DNA of 64,000 nt, taken from the NCBI GenBank assembly GCA_963977125.1, contig CAXBNJ010000003.1:358378-422377 (forward strand). Reading direction: 5' to 3'. Position numbers and translations under genes: made by a program. The DNA comes from UBA2705 sp963977125. Its GTDB lineage: Bacteria > Pseudomonadota > Alphaproteobacteria > Micavibrionales > Micavibrionaceae. This document shows, piece by piece, positions 8,271 to 17,271 of this stretch (its first letter is position 1; every line of letters begins with the position of its first letter). The notes under the pieces are model-generated. The model had not been told where the DNA came from. It was given only the letters and a program-made list of their open reading frames with translations, and searched no databases.

Positions 8271-9695
8271 TTAAAGCGCCTTATCCATCTTACGGTAAAA
8301 TGTAGACTTGGCGATGCCGAGTGATTTGGCAGCGCGAGTAATATTGCCGTTATGATATTTAATCGCCATATGCATGGCTTTGTTTTCAATATCATCCATC
8401 GTTAAAAATTGACCAGAATCATCTACGGCATTAATGGCGTAATCAACGGTATTGCTGTCTGGGTCAAGCCCTTGAGTGCTTTTGTGCAATTTTACAGGGG
8501 CTAAGCTTGTTTGATTGGCTTCAAAGATAATATCTTCGGGTTTTATCTCGTCCCCCTCACATAAGACCAAAGCGCGATATGCAGTATTTTCCAATTCACG
8601 CACATTACCAGGCCATGAATAAGCCTGTAGTTTTTTCAAGGCTTCGTCATTAAGGCTGCTGACATGGGATTTTTCTGTTACAGAGAAACGATCTATAAAA
8701 TGCTGTGCTAATGTGCCGATATCTTGCGGGCGATCAGCCAGATTAGGTAATTCAATTTTTAAGACATTAAGGCGGAAATAGAGATCTTCGCGGAATGTTC
8801 CGTCGCGCACCGCTTCCTCCAAATTTTTATGGGTTGCAGATATTATGCGTAAATTCACAGGAACTGTACGGCCTGCGCCCACGGGTTCGACTTCTTTTTG
8901 CTGAAGGACGCGCAGCAATTTAACTTGCGCATCAAGGGGCAAGTCACCCACTTCATCAAGGAATATCGTACCGCCCTCGGCCTCTCTAAATTTACCCGCA
9001 GCTTTATGAATAGCGCCAGTGAAAGCGCCTTGTTCATGGCCAAATAAAGTGCTCTCGACTAAGTTCTCAGGTATAGCGCCGCAGTTCACGGCAATGAAAG
9101 GTGCGCCAGCACGACTGCTTTCGCCGTGTATGGCGCGCGCAAAGACTTCTTTACCAACGCCTGTCTCGCCAGTGATTAATGTCGGGATGTCTGAAGAGGC
9201 CGCTTTACGGGATAAGGCGACAATTTTGGCAAGTCCGCCATCATGGCCAATTAAATCTTCAAAAGCAAATGTGCCTATTTCGTGCTTTTTTAGGCGCGTG
9301 ACTTCTTTTTTCAAAGTGCTAAATTTTAAGGCGTTATTCACGGACACGATTAAGCGCTCAGCGGAGACAGGTTTAGTCATGAAATCTACAGCGCCCATTT
9401 GCATGGCGCTCACGGCATCTTTAACATCATGCGAACCTGTCAGAATAATCACAGGTTTTGTAGGGTGTTTTTGTTGAATGCGCTCTAAGGTTTGAAAGCC
9501 ATCGATTTCAGGCATACGCAAATCAAGAATAACCAACTGAATGGATTGCTCGCGTTGGTCAGCATCAAGTATGGATAGGGCATCGCGGCCATTTTCAGCT
9601 TCGACGATTTTATAGCCAAGCTTTTTGATCAGCAGCATAGAGATTAAGCGGCGCTGTGTTTCATCGTCATCAGTAACAAGAATTTTAATCGACAT
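8271..9695 (-). CDS. sigma54-dependent response regulator, NtrC family
   Basis: Transcription activator with three domains. The receiver (residues 1-120) has acidic pair D9/D10, phosphoacceptor D58 in VILDLRMPE, T86 and K108. The AAA+ sigma54-interaction domain has Walker A GETGVGKE at about 176-183, the sigma54-contacting loop GAFTGA at 223-228, and Walker B TIFLDEVG at 243-250. A Fis-type helix-turn-helix lies at about 440-474 (NITRAAKSLGIAKSTFYRK). All key residues are present, so phosphorylation and sigma54 activation should work. No histidine kinase is adjacent, so it is an orphan in this window. Its targets cannot be read from the sequence. Confidence 0.92.
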   Translation of the reverse strand: MSIKILVTDDDETQRRLISMLLIKKLGYKIVEAENGRDALSILDADQREQSIQLVILDLRMPEIDGFQTLERIQQKHPTKPVIILTGSHDVKDAVSAMQMGAVDFMTKPVSAERLIVSVNNALKFSTLKKEVTRLKKHEIGTFAFEDLIGHDGGLAKIVALSRKAASSDIPTLITGETGVGKEVFARAIHGESSRAGAPFIAVNCGAIPENLVESTLFGHEQGAFTGAIHKAAGKFREAEGGTIFLDEVGDLPLDAQVKLLRVLQQKEVEPVGAGRTVPVNLRIISATHKNLEEAVRDGTFREDLYFRLNVLKIELPNLADRPQDIGTLAQHFIDRFSVTEKSHVSSLNDEALKKLQAYSWPGNVRELENTAYRALVLCEGDEIKPEDIIFEANQTSLAPVKLHKSTQGLDPDSNTVDYAINAVDDSGQFLTMDDIENKAMHMAIKYHNGNITRAAKSLGIAKSTFYRKMDKAL

Positions 9696-10012
9696 TATAA
9701 ATTTCCAATAAGGTATCGAAGGATTAAGGGTGCACTATAGCACATATCGTCTCATATTGGGACATATAGAACCCTAATATACGAGGATGCTTATTTAAGC
9801 TGTTGTTTTTAAACAAAACTAATTTGGCATTATATTCGCATATATAATGACATAGAGTGAAAATCAAAAATACCCTGCGTTCACACCGCTTAATGATTTT
9901 TATATCTCTATATTTTACGCTCACACGTAATTCACACACACACACACACACGTACTCACATATTATGTCTGGCTCCCCTCTAAAGGGGCCAGACATCTCT
10001 TTTATGTACGTA
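9696..10012. other. 317-base gap with a (CA)9 run and a hairpin
   Basis: This gap lies between the starts of the response regulator (minus) and the 3' end of pheT (minus). It is AT-rich. It contains a perfect CA dinucleotide run of nine units at 9933-9950, and a GC-rich inverted repeat at 9967-9994 (listed separately). A minus-strand frame across it encodes an implausible Cys-Val repeat from the CA run and overlaps pheT, so I do not accept it as a gene. No tRNA or small conserved protein is visible. Confidence 0.6.
9967..9994 (-). terminator. hairpin downstream of pheT
   Basis: GTCTGG and CCCCT on the left pair with AGGGG and CCAGAC on the right, giving an 11-bp stem with a two-base bulge and a short loop. 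It lies 19 bases past the pheT stop. On the minus strand there is no clear T-run after it, so it is a weak intrinsic terminator or an RNA-end stabiliser. Confidence 0.45.
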
Positions 10013-12430
10013 TTATGCGCGTAAGCTGGCTTGGCATTTGCTTTCAGCATTCGCAATTATTTTTTTAGATAATGCTTCAATGTCTTCATCTGTAAGCGTT
10101 TGTTCGCGGGGCTGAATAGTGACCGTAATTGCGATCGATTTCTTGCCTTTATCTACGCCTTTGCCTTGATAGACATCAAATAGGTTAACGCCTGTAATCA
10201 GCTGCTTATCTGTGTTTGATATTGCGCGAATAAGGCTATCCGTATCTAGGTTTTCTTCAACAATAAAGGCAAAATCGCGGTTGAGCGGTTGCAGCACTTC
10301 AAGTTTAAGCAGGGCTTTTCGCGCACTGGCCTTTTTCTTAGGAACTGGGATATTATCAATAAATACTTCAAAGCCAGATGTCGCATCTTTAAAGTCAGAT
10401 TTTTCAAGAACGCTTGGGTGAATATCACCAAAATGAGCCAGAATATTTTTGCCAAGGCGTAAAGTTGCGCTGCGCCCCGGATGGTAATAATCAGGTGCGT
10501 CGCGCGTGACTTGTGCATTCGATGCAGGGAAGCCCAATGCACCCAGAACGTTTTCAACATCGGCTTTAATATCATAGAGATCAACATCGCGATCAGCCTC
10601 TGCGCTGCTCCAATGTTTAGAGGCTGCTTTGCCTGTGCGTATACCGGTTGCGGTTAAGGTTTGGTCTTTCTTGTACCATTTACCAAAGCTTGGACCAACT
10701 TCGAACAGAGCCACATTGCCATAGCCGCGATCTGTATTGCGTTTGGCGGCATCGATAAGGTTCGGCAGAATAGAAGGGCGCATTTGTACAAGGTCTTCAC
10801 TGATTGGGCGCTGTAAGCGCAGTTCAGCGGCTTGACCTGAACGGTTAGAGCCGTAAGCCTCGGCCAAAGCTTCGCCCATAAAGGCATAGCTTATTGTTTC
10901 ATTCATACCGCGCGCAGCCAGTGTTAAGCGTGATTTACGGATGCGTGCAGATTCGGTTGAATAAAACGCTTTATTGTCAGCTGCTGTGCGCGTGACCGAT
11001 ATAGTGGGTATTTTGTCATAGCCAATAATGCGAATAACCTCTTCGACTATATCGGCTTTGCCATCTATATCAGCGCGCCAGCTTGGCGCATCAATCGACC
11101 AGTTATCATTAACGGTGAAGCCTAAGCGACCAAGAATGGCTTTTTGTTCATCGCTATCGACCGCAAGGCCAATGATTTTTTCACAATAAGCTGGGTCATA
11201 AGCCACAGTTTTGGCAACTTTTGGTACGCTACCAGCTTGCGTGATTTCACTGGCTTCGCCGCCACATAATTCAAGAATCATCGCCGTCGCAAGATCAAGA
11301 CCTTGAGCTGTGAAGTTTGGATCAATGCCGCGTTCAAAGCGGTAACGCGCATCACTATCAATTTGTAAAGCGCGGCCTGTTTTGGCTGTGCGGAATGGGT
11401 CGAAATAAGCACATTCTAAAAATACATTTTGCGTATCTTCTGTGCAGCCTGAAGATGTCCCGCCAACAACGCCGCCAAGAGCAAGGGCGTTTTGATCATC
11501 AGCCACGACGGTCATGAAATCATCAAGGACATAGTCTTTATCGTTAAGGGCGCTAAGATTTTCGCCTTTTTTCGCCATGCGTATTTGCAAGTTACCTTGC
11601 AGCTTATCAGCATCAAAGACATGGAGCGGGCGGCATAGGCCAATACAGAAATAATTAGTGATATCAACTAAAGTTGATATTGGGCGCAGGCCAATGGCTT
11701 TTAGGCGCGTTTGTAGCCATTGTGGAGAAGGGCCGTTTTTAACGCCTTTAATGGTTCTGCCCATGAAATGTGAGCAGGCCACTTCATCATCAGCGGATAA
11801 TGCAAATGAAATGCTAATCGGGCTACCGAAACTAGATTGTATAGACGGTGTATCAAGTGTTTTTAATGTTCCCATGCCAGCGGCGGCAAGGTCGCGCGCA
11901 ACGCCATAAACGCCAGTGCAATCTGCGCGGTTAGGTGTGATCGCAATATCAATAATGGGGTCATCAAGGCCAAGTACTTCAGCGATTGGTGTGCCGATAG
12001 CCCATTTCTGGTCAAGGTCGATAATGCCGTCATGGTCTTCGCCTAAGCATAATTCACGCTCAGAGGCCATCATGCCGTGCGATTCAACGCCGCGGATTTT
12101 GCTTTTCTTGAGTTTAATATCAAGCCCAGGAACATAAGTACCGGGCTGCGCTAAAATACCCTTCATGCCTGCGCGGGCATTCGGCGCGCCGCAAACGACT
12201 TGCAAAGGCTCTGGGTTATTCGCGGTTTTGACCATTAAAACTTGCAGGCGGTCAGCATCAGGATGGGGCGCAGCGCTGAGCACTTCGGCAACCGTAAATT
12301 CACCCAAAGCGGCGGCAGGATCTTCAATGCCTTCAAGCTCAAGCCCAATAGACGTTAATTTGTCGGTGATTTCCTTTACGGAAGCCTGCGTTTCAAGGTG
12401 GTCTTTAAGCCATGATACTGTGAATTTCAT
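10013..12430 (-). CDS. pheT: phenylalanyl-tRNA synthetase beta subunit
   Basis: Beta subunit of the (alpha-beta)2 enzyme that charges tRNA-Phe, including the editing site. The N-terminal tRNA-binding (EMAP-like) domain has VAEVLSAAPHPDADRLQV, and GHDG/DGIIDL follows. The B3/B4 editing region contains ALGGVVGG, the B5 domain lies around residues 400-475, and a C-terminal FDX-ACB anticodon-binding domain ends the protein (NRDFAFIVEENLD ... VYQGKGVDKGKKSIAI). The length of 805 residues is normal. The alpha subunit pheS, usually directly upstream, is absent. Upstream instead is the tandem-RNB gene, separated by 138 bases that carry three palindromes. Confidence 0.95.
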   Translation of the reverse strand: MKFTVSWLKDHLETQASVKEITDKLTSIGLELEGIEDPAAALGEFTVAEVLSAAPHPDADRLQVLMVKTANNPEPLQVVCGAPNARAGMKGILAQPGTYVPGLDIKLKKSKIRGVESHGMMASERELCLGEDHDGIIDLDQKWAIGTPIAEVLGLDDPIIDIAITPNRADCTGVYGVARDLAAAGMGTLKTLDTPSIQSSFGSPISISFALSADDEVACSHFMGRTIKGVKNGPSPQWLQTRLKAIGLRPISTLVDITNYFCIGLCRPLHVFDADKLQGNLQIRMAKKGENLSALNDKDYVLDDFMTVVADDQNALALGGVVGGTSSGCTEDTQNVFLECAYFDPFRTAKTGRALQIDSDARYRFERGIDPNFTAQGLDLATAMILELCGGEASEITQAGSVPKVAKTVAYDPAYCEKIIGLAVDSDEQKAILGRLGFTVNDNWSIDAPSWRADIDGKADIVEEVIRIIGYDKIPTISVTRTAADNKAFYSTESARIRKSRLTLAARGMNETISYAFMGEALAEAYGSNRSGQAAELRLQRPISEDLVQMRPSILPNLIDAAKRNTDRGYGNVALFEVGPSFGKWYKKDQTLTATGIRTGKAASKHWSSAEADRDVDLYDIKADVENVLGALGFPASNAQVTRDAPDYYHPGRSATLRLGKNILAHFGDIHPSVLEKSDFKDATSGFEVFIDNIPVPKKKASARKALLKLEVLQPLNRDFAFIVEENLDTDSLIRAISNTDKQLITGVNLFDVYQGKGVDKGKKSIAITVTIQPREQTLTDEDIEALSKKIIANAESKCQASLRA

Positions 12431-12467
12431 TTAATCTGCGATCCTAAAAAAAGCCGTTTCATTTATT

Positions 12468-12562
12468 CTTATGCGCATAAGAAACGCGCTTATAAAATAA
12501 GCGCGTTTACAGAGGTTTTTCAAGGGAAAACTACGAATTAGGCGTTAAATCGACCTAATTCG
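12468..12562 (-). repeat. three adjacent palindromes between the tandem-RNB gene and pheT
   Basis: CTTATGCGCATAAG at 12468-12481 is a perfect 14-base palindrome. Immediately next to it AAACGCGCTTA (12482-12492) pairs with TAAGCGCGTTT (12498-12508), an 11-bp perfect stem with a 5-base loop. CGAATTAGG (12534-12542) pairs with CCTAATTCG (12554-12562). On the minus strand these follow the stop of the RNB gene and precede the pheT start. None has a good T-run, so termination, processing or pheT leader control are all possible. Confidence 0.55.
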
Positions 12563-12568
12563 CATAGT

Positions 12569-15500
12569 TTAGGATATTTTTGGCGTTACGCTCGGTGTTG
12601 TCGGCAGTGTTTTTCTGCTGTGCGAGGTATCGGGTAACATTTGATCTGGGCTCGCAAGCTTGAAAACAGGCAAGGCTTCACCATTTGTCCCCACAGAGGG
12701 GATGGTCACGTTAATTGTGTGACCGACGGGGAAAGTATGGCCTGAATCTTCGTTGACGAGGCTTTGCGACACGCTATCGTATTTATAAGGGCCTTTAGGC
12801 AGATCGCGTATTTTTATATAGGTTTCTAAGTTCAGCTCAGTGATGCTGATCTTTATGCCGTCTTCGGCTGAAGCACAGCATATTTTAGCTTTAATGACTT
12901 GGCCTTCAAGCTTGGCTAAATGGCGCATAACATATTGTTCACTGGCTTTTTGTGATGCATCATTGGCGCGGCGCTCTGTCATTGAACATTCTTCTAATAT
13001 GCCTTGCAGCTCTTTGCTTAATTGGCCGGGCATCATACCACTGGCAAAGTTAAATTGATTTTTCAAGTTACGATGCACCAATAAATCAGGGTAGCGGCGA
13101 ATAGGTGATGTGAAATGCGAGTACCCAACAGAATCGGGGATTTGTAGACCAAAATGCCCGATATTTTCTGTGCTATATTCAGCTTTGGCCTGTAAGCGCA
13201 CAATCATTTTCTTGGCGTGCTCTGGATTGGCGCATTCTTCTGCCTTGGCGATTAAGCGATTCATATTGATCTGGCTTTTATCAATGCCGTTTTGAATTTC
13301 AAGATGAGTGATAACGCCAAGCATTTTAAGCTCTTCTAGTGCGTCTATATTGCCTGCGGATGGGTCATCATGGATACGATAAATACCGCGCTTGGCATTG
13401 CGTTGATCCATTGAGGCACACATATTTGCTGCAATCATTTCTTCAGCAATCAAGCAGCGCGAGGTGTTTTCTTTTATCTCGGAAAATTCTGGGCGGTCAT
13501 CATCTTCAAGAACGTGGATAGACATTTGCGTTAGGCCAAATGTAATCGCGCCGCGCTCTTCACTCGCCGCTTTTAACGTCTCGTAGGTTTTTACCAATGG
13601 CATGATAAGGCTCTCATAAATCGGCGCTATAAGTTCATCGGCATTGCCTTCAGTCGCATTCATCACTTGGTCATAGGTTAAGCGCGCTTTAGATATCATC
13701 ACGCCTTGATGTAATTGTCTTTGTAAGATGCGGCCTTTTTTATTGATCTTTATCTCATAGGCCATACATGCGCGGTGCTCATCTGGGCGTAAAGAGCATA
13801 AGCCGTTAGAAAGCTCCTCAGGCAGCATCGGCACAACCTTTTTCGGGAGGTACACGGAATTGCCACGTTTGCGGGCTTCTAAATCAAGGGCTGTGCCGGG
13901 GCGCACATAGTGAGCCACATCAGCGATAGCCACCCATAAGATGTTACCGCCTTTATTGGCAGGGTCTTCATCAGGGTAAGAAAGCACAGCGTCATCAAAG
14001 TCGCGCGCATCAGCGCCGTCAATGGTGACGAAGGGTAAATGTGTTAAGTCTTCGCGTTTCGGATCATCTAATAAATCCGCAGGGTTAGACTGCGTAGCCA
14101 CAATGGACTCAATTTCCGATTTTACGTCATCGGGGAATTCAACAGGAATGCCGAGGCTTTTTAAAATTGCGCTTTCGACGTCTTGATCTTCAAGCAGATG
14201 CGCATATTGATCATCACCATTAAGGGCTTTGCGGAAGTCTAAATAAGGATTGCCAGAAGCCATCATCGCGGCGCTGACTTTTTTATGGGCTGTTTTACCG
14301 CGAGATTCAGCTTCATTTAGCTTTGTGAAGGTTAGGTTTAATTGCTCTTGCGCGTTTTTGTCCATAGCGCCAGATTTTAAATTAAAGATAGATTTTAAAC
14401 GGCGGCCAGTAAGCAGGCTCGCAAAGTCACGTATCGGGTTTGTGAGCGGCGCATAAGCTGGGGCGGCTACCGTGAAGTGACCGACATTATCGGCTGTGAA
14501 TTTAGACTGCGGCAATAAGCTGCTGATAAGCTTCTTGGTTGTTGCGGGATCTGCGCTATCACGAGATGCCGCGAATAAAGCGTTAATTTTCTCTGCTGTA
14601 ATATCGGCTGGTGTTTCGATTTCGTTTGTTTTGAGTAAGCCATAATGAACTAAATCATCAATCGCCGCCTGATTGAGGCGATCAGGCTGTGGCTGGGTGC
14701 GATACACGCCATTGCCTTCAGCATTTTGTTGGTCTTCACCTGCGCAGCGACGTGCGGCTTGCATGGCAAGGCTGATTATGCGATGCGCTGTGGCTTCTTC
14801 TGCAATTGTAGGGGCGGCCTCGGCAAGGCTATGGTCGATGGCACCGCGTGCATCAAAATCTAGTTTAAGGCTGTCATGCACAGCATTAAGTGGATCAAGC
14901 AGGTCATCTTTGATTTTGCTTGTCGCGTGATCGGCATTGCCTAAGAGGGCTTGAGCCACTTGATTATAGTTTAATTCGGCTTTAGAGCGCATAATGCCTT
15001 GGTGCATTTTATGCGAAAGCAATTCGCCTTTTGCGCTGATCTTCATTTCATAAGCAAGGCAAGCACGGTTTTTATTGGCATCAAATGAAAGCAGGTTTTC
15101 GGCGAGCTCATGGGGGAACATCGGCACATGCATGCGCGGTAAATATAATGATGCGCCGCGCTTTAAAGCTTCGCGATCAAGCGCGCTGCCAGGGCGGATA
15201 TAATGACCGACATCGGCCAAGGCTACCCATAAAACATGCCCACCAATATTGTCTTCATCGGTGTCGGCATGGGCATAGACAGCATCGTCGCGGGTTTTTG
15301 TGTATTCGCCATCAATGGTGATAAACGGTAAATCGCGCAGGTCTACGCGGTTATCGTGGCCGAGTAATTCTGTTGCATCTTGGTTTTGTGCAATAAGGCG
15401 GTCTGTCTCATCCAAAGCGTCTTGCGGGAATTGGTGCGAGATGCCCATTTGATTAAGAATATCAACGGCCAGTGTTGATTTATTGGCGGCATTTTTACTT

Positions 15501-16027
15501 TTGATCTTTTTATCTGTGCGGTCATTTTCTACGGCTATTTTGGGCGCTTTACGGCTGATCACTTCTTTGACTTGGGCAACATAGTGGCCATCTTCCGCGC
15601 GATAAACATAGGCGCGGGCTTTGTTGATGGCACGTAGTTGGTTTAGTTCAAGGTCGCTCTCAAGCGTGATCTTGGGCATTTGGAATTTAACGTTACCGGC
15701 TTTGCGTGTCACAAGGCTGCGATCAGCAAGAGCGAGAGTCGGCGCTTTATCGGCTTGTTTGGGAACATTAAAATTAATGTCTATTTCCATTGGCAAATCT
15801 TGCTGCAAATAGATTTTTGGCGCGGTGCTGCCAGAAAGGGCTAAGGCGCCTATTTTTTCTAATTTTTTAAGGCTGCCAAGCAAGGCGCGGTTTTGTTCAC
15901 TATATGTATCGGATGTCTCGTCTAAGCCAAAATGCGCGGCAATGTCTTGATAAGATAGCGCGCTTGTTGTGTGTTGATCTTTCAAATAAGACCATAATTG
16001 CGTTTGGCTAATTACGTTATCCGTCAT
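12569..16027 (-). CDS. tandem-RNB ribonuclease II/R-family protein with a degenerate first domain
   Basis: This 1152-residue protein holds two RNase II/R catalytic (RNB) domains in tandem, where the family normally has one. Residues 1-60 look like an N-terminal winged helix. RNB-1 spans about 228-545 and RNB-2 about 659-990, followed by a divergent S1-like domain at 1040-1125. RNB-2 has the intact metal-binding motif TIDGADARDFDDAV (D670, D676, D678, D679) and HFTSPIRRY (971-979), so it should be an active 3'-5' exoribonuclease. In RNB-1 the matching motif reads TIDGEYTKTRDDAV: D239, D247 and D248 remain, but the D676 equivalent is T245. HFTSPIRRY has become PLTNPIRDF (527-535). Both copies retain the WVA-ADV-HY-RPG-ALD, LP--VPM-P-EL and RACxAYE blocks, so this is an internal duplication. 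A separate canonical RNase R is encoded at 57770-60115. It lies downstream of nusG behind a terminator. Confidence 0.88.
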   Translation of the reverse strand: MTDNVISQTQLWSYLKDQHTTSALSYQDIAAHFGLDETSDTYSEQNRALLGSLKKLEKIGALALSGSTAPKIYLQQDLPMEIDINFNVPKQADKAPTLALADRSLVTRKAGNVKFQMPKITLESDLELNQLRAINKARAYVYRAEDGHYVAQVKEVISRKAPKIAVENDRTDKKIKSKNAANKSTLAVDILNQMGISHQFPQDALDETDRLIAQNQDATELLGHDNRVDLRDLPFITIDGEYTKTRDDAVYAHADTDEDNIGGHVLWVALADVGHYIRPGSALDREALKRGASLYLPRMHVPMFPHELAENLLSFDANKNRACLAYEMKISAKGELLSHKMHQGIMRSKAELNYNQVAQALLGNADHATSKIKDDLLDPLNAVHDSLKLDFDARGAIDHSLAEAAPTIAEEATAHRIISLAMQAARRCAGEDQQNAEGNGVYRTQPQPDRLNQAAIDDLVHYGLLKTNEIETPADITAEKINALFAASRDSADPATTKKLISSLLPQSKFTADNVGHFTVAAPAYAPLTNPIRDFASLLTGRRLKSIFNLKSGAMDKNAQEQLNLTFTKLNEAESRGKTAHKKVSAAMMASGNPYLDFRKALNGDDQYAHLLEDQDVESAILKSLGIPVEFPDDVKSEIESIVATQSNPADLLDDPKREDLTHLPFVTIDGADARDFDDAVLSYPDEDPANKGGNILWVAIADVAHYVRPGTALDLEARKRGNSVYLPKKVVPMLPEELSNGLCSLRPDEHRACMAYEIKINKKGRILQRQLHQGVMISKARLTYDQVMNATEGNADELIAPIYESLIMPLVKTYETLKAASEERGAITFGLTQMSIHVLEDDDRPEFSEIKENTSRCLIAEEMIAANMCASMDQRNAKRGIYRIHDDPSAGNIDALEELKMLGVITHLEIQNGIDKSQINMNRLIAKAEECANPEHAKKMIVRLQAKAEYSTENIGHFGLQIPDSVGYSHFTSPIRRYPDLLVHRNLKNQFNFASGMMPGQLSKELQGILEECSMTERRANDASQKASEQYVMRHLAKLEGQVIKAKICCASAEDGIKISITELNLETYIKIRDLPKGPYKYDSVSQSLVNEDSGHTFPVGHTINVTIPSVGTNGEALPVFKLASPDQMLPDTSHSRKTLPTTPSVTPKIS

Positions 16028-16120
16028 ATATATTACTCCACATAGGGATTTGTTGAAGCGTTATATTTAACGTAATATTAGGATATTGGCAAGTATTAAT
16101 TTCCGTATAGCTTGACGGCA

Positions 16121-16150
16121 GATAATAAAAAGGGCGCAAAGCGCGCCCTT
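16121..16150 (-). terminator. intrinsic terminator after nusG
   Basis: On the minus strand AAGGGCGC pairs with GCGCCCTT across a 5-base loop, and the second arm runs into TTTTTATT. It lies about 30 bases past the nusG stop and separates secE-nusG from the tandem-RNB gene. Confidence 0.8.
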
Positions 16151-16181
16151 CTTGGAAATGGATATGGTCCGTCGGTTTGGT

Positions 16182-16712
16182 TTAGACTTTTTCGACTTGC
16201 GAGTATTCTAGCTCAACAGGTGTTGGGCGACCAAAGATTGAAACGGAAACTTTAAGTCTTGCTTTGTCTTCATCAACATCTTCGACTTGACCGTTAAACG
16301 AGGCAAATGGACCATCAATAACTTTAACGTCTTCGCCAATATCGAATGTGATCGTTGGGCGAGGGCTGTCAACGCCTTCTTGGATTTGTTTGATAAGGCG
16401 GTCGGCCTCTTTATTTGAAATTGGTGTTGGTGTGTTATTCGCACCAAGAAAGCCAGTAACTTTCGGTGTGTCTTTAACCAAGTGCCAAACTTCATCACTC
16501 AAATCGAGCTTAGCGAGCACATAGCCAGGAAAGAATTTACGTTCTTTATTAACGCGCTGGCCACGTTTGATTTCGACAACTTCTTCCATTGGAATAAGAA
16601 TCTCTTGTATCGCTTCAGTTAAGCCAAGCTTAGCAGCTTTTTCGTAAATGGTTTCTTTAACGCGATTTTCGAAGCCTGAGTAAACATGTACAACATACCA
16701 ACGAGCAGCCAT
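16182..16712 (-). CDS. nusG: transcription termination/antitermination protein NusG
   Basis: Elongation factor that binds RNA polymerase and links it to Rho or ribosomal S10. The NGN domain starts with ARWYVVHVYSGFENRVK and includes EEVVEIKRGQR and FPGYVLAKLDL. The C-terminal KOW domain has VKVIDGPFASFNGQVEDVD. The length of 176 residues is normal. A Shine-Dalgarno AAAGGA precedes the ATG. It follows secE by 66 bases in the usual order, but rplK and rplA, which normally come next, are replaced by a terminator and the tandem-RNB gene. Confidence 0.96.
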   Translation of the reverse strand: MAARWYVVHVYSGFENRVKETIYEKAAKLGLTEAIQEILIPMEEVVEIKRGQRVNKERKFFPGYVLAKLDLSDEVWHLVKDTPKVTGFLGANNTPTPISNKEADRLIKQIQEGVDSPRPTITFDIGEDVKVIDGPFASFNGQVEDVDEDKARLKVSVSIFGRPTPVELEYSQVEKV

Positions 16713-16778
16713 GATTTTTGATCCTTTGTAATAAATTATATAACTGTTTAAATAAGCCCTGATATTAATCTTAAGTGA

Positions 16779-16976
16779 TTAATTGCCAAGGCCAAGAATG
16801 AATTCAACGATATTGGCCATCAAAAAATCAGCGCCAAATAGAAAAATAGAAGCAATGACGACCATGATAAATACGGCAATCGTGCTTGATGTTGTTTCTT
16901 TGCGACTCGGCCAAGAAATTTTTCTGATTTCGCTACGTACTTGGCGAATATATTCTATTGGTTTAACACCGGCCAT
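16779..16976 (-). CDS. secE: preprotein translocase subunit SecE
   Basis: Small essential subunit of SecYEG. The 65-residue single-span form is typical of alphaproteobacteria: the amphipathic segment PIEYIRQVRSEIRKISWPSRKETT, then one transmembrane helix (TIAVFIMVVIASIFLFGADFL is its core) and a short C-terminus. First gene of the secE-nusG pair. A minus-strand -35 TTGACA lies at 17078-17073, about 100 bases upstream, but the -10 is poor. No tRNA-Trp gene precedes it. Confidence 0.93.
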   Translation of the reverse strand: MAGVKPIEYIRQVRSEIRKISWPSRKETTSSTIAVFIMVVIASIFLFGADFLMANIVEFILGLGN

Positions 16977-17049
16977 GTCTTGTATCCTTAACTTTGCTTA
17001 ATGCGATGCCCAAAGGCATTATTAAAAACGTTCCCTTAGCGATTTTTAG

Positions 17050-17078
17050 GTAGAGCTCGTGTTTTGACTGGCTGTCAA
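17050..17078 (-). promoter_or_regulatory. possible secE-nusG promoter
   Basis: On the minus strand TTGACA at 17078-17073 is a perfect -35 element. With 17-base spacing the -10 reads CTCTAC, a weak match. The surrounding gap 16977-17271 otherwise shows no gene. Confidence 0.35.
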
Positions 17079-17271
17079 TTATCATGAATTCTAAATCGTT
17101 TTGGGGAATGTACACAACAGTACTAATCTATTCTTATTCGTATTACCAGTATTTTTTCTTATAACAGAGCAATTTCTTTGAATGGCTCTTGAGTTTTCCA
17201 TAGTGGTTTGCTATTAAGTGTCTATATAAAAATATATCGCGGTTAAACCGTGAATGGGGTTAGGGAACGTT

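Noticed and set aside
9019..9477. 152-residue plus-strand frame opposite the response regulator
   Set aside because: Antisense to the AAA+ domain; no recognisable domain or translation signal.
9724..10056. 110-residue minus-strand frame across the CA repeat
   Set aside because: It overlaps the 3' end of pheT, its Cys-Val run comes from the dinucleotide repeat, and no ribosome-binding site or family resemblance is seen.
12431..12568. T-box or phenylalanine leader-peptide attenuator before pheT
   Set aside because: No T-box sequence, no Phe-rich small frame and no T-run after the hairpins were found.
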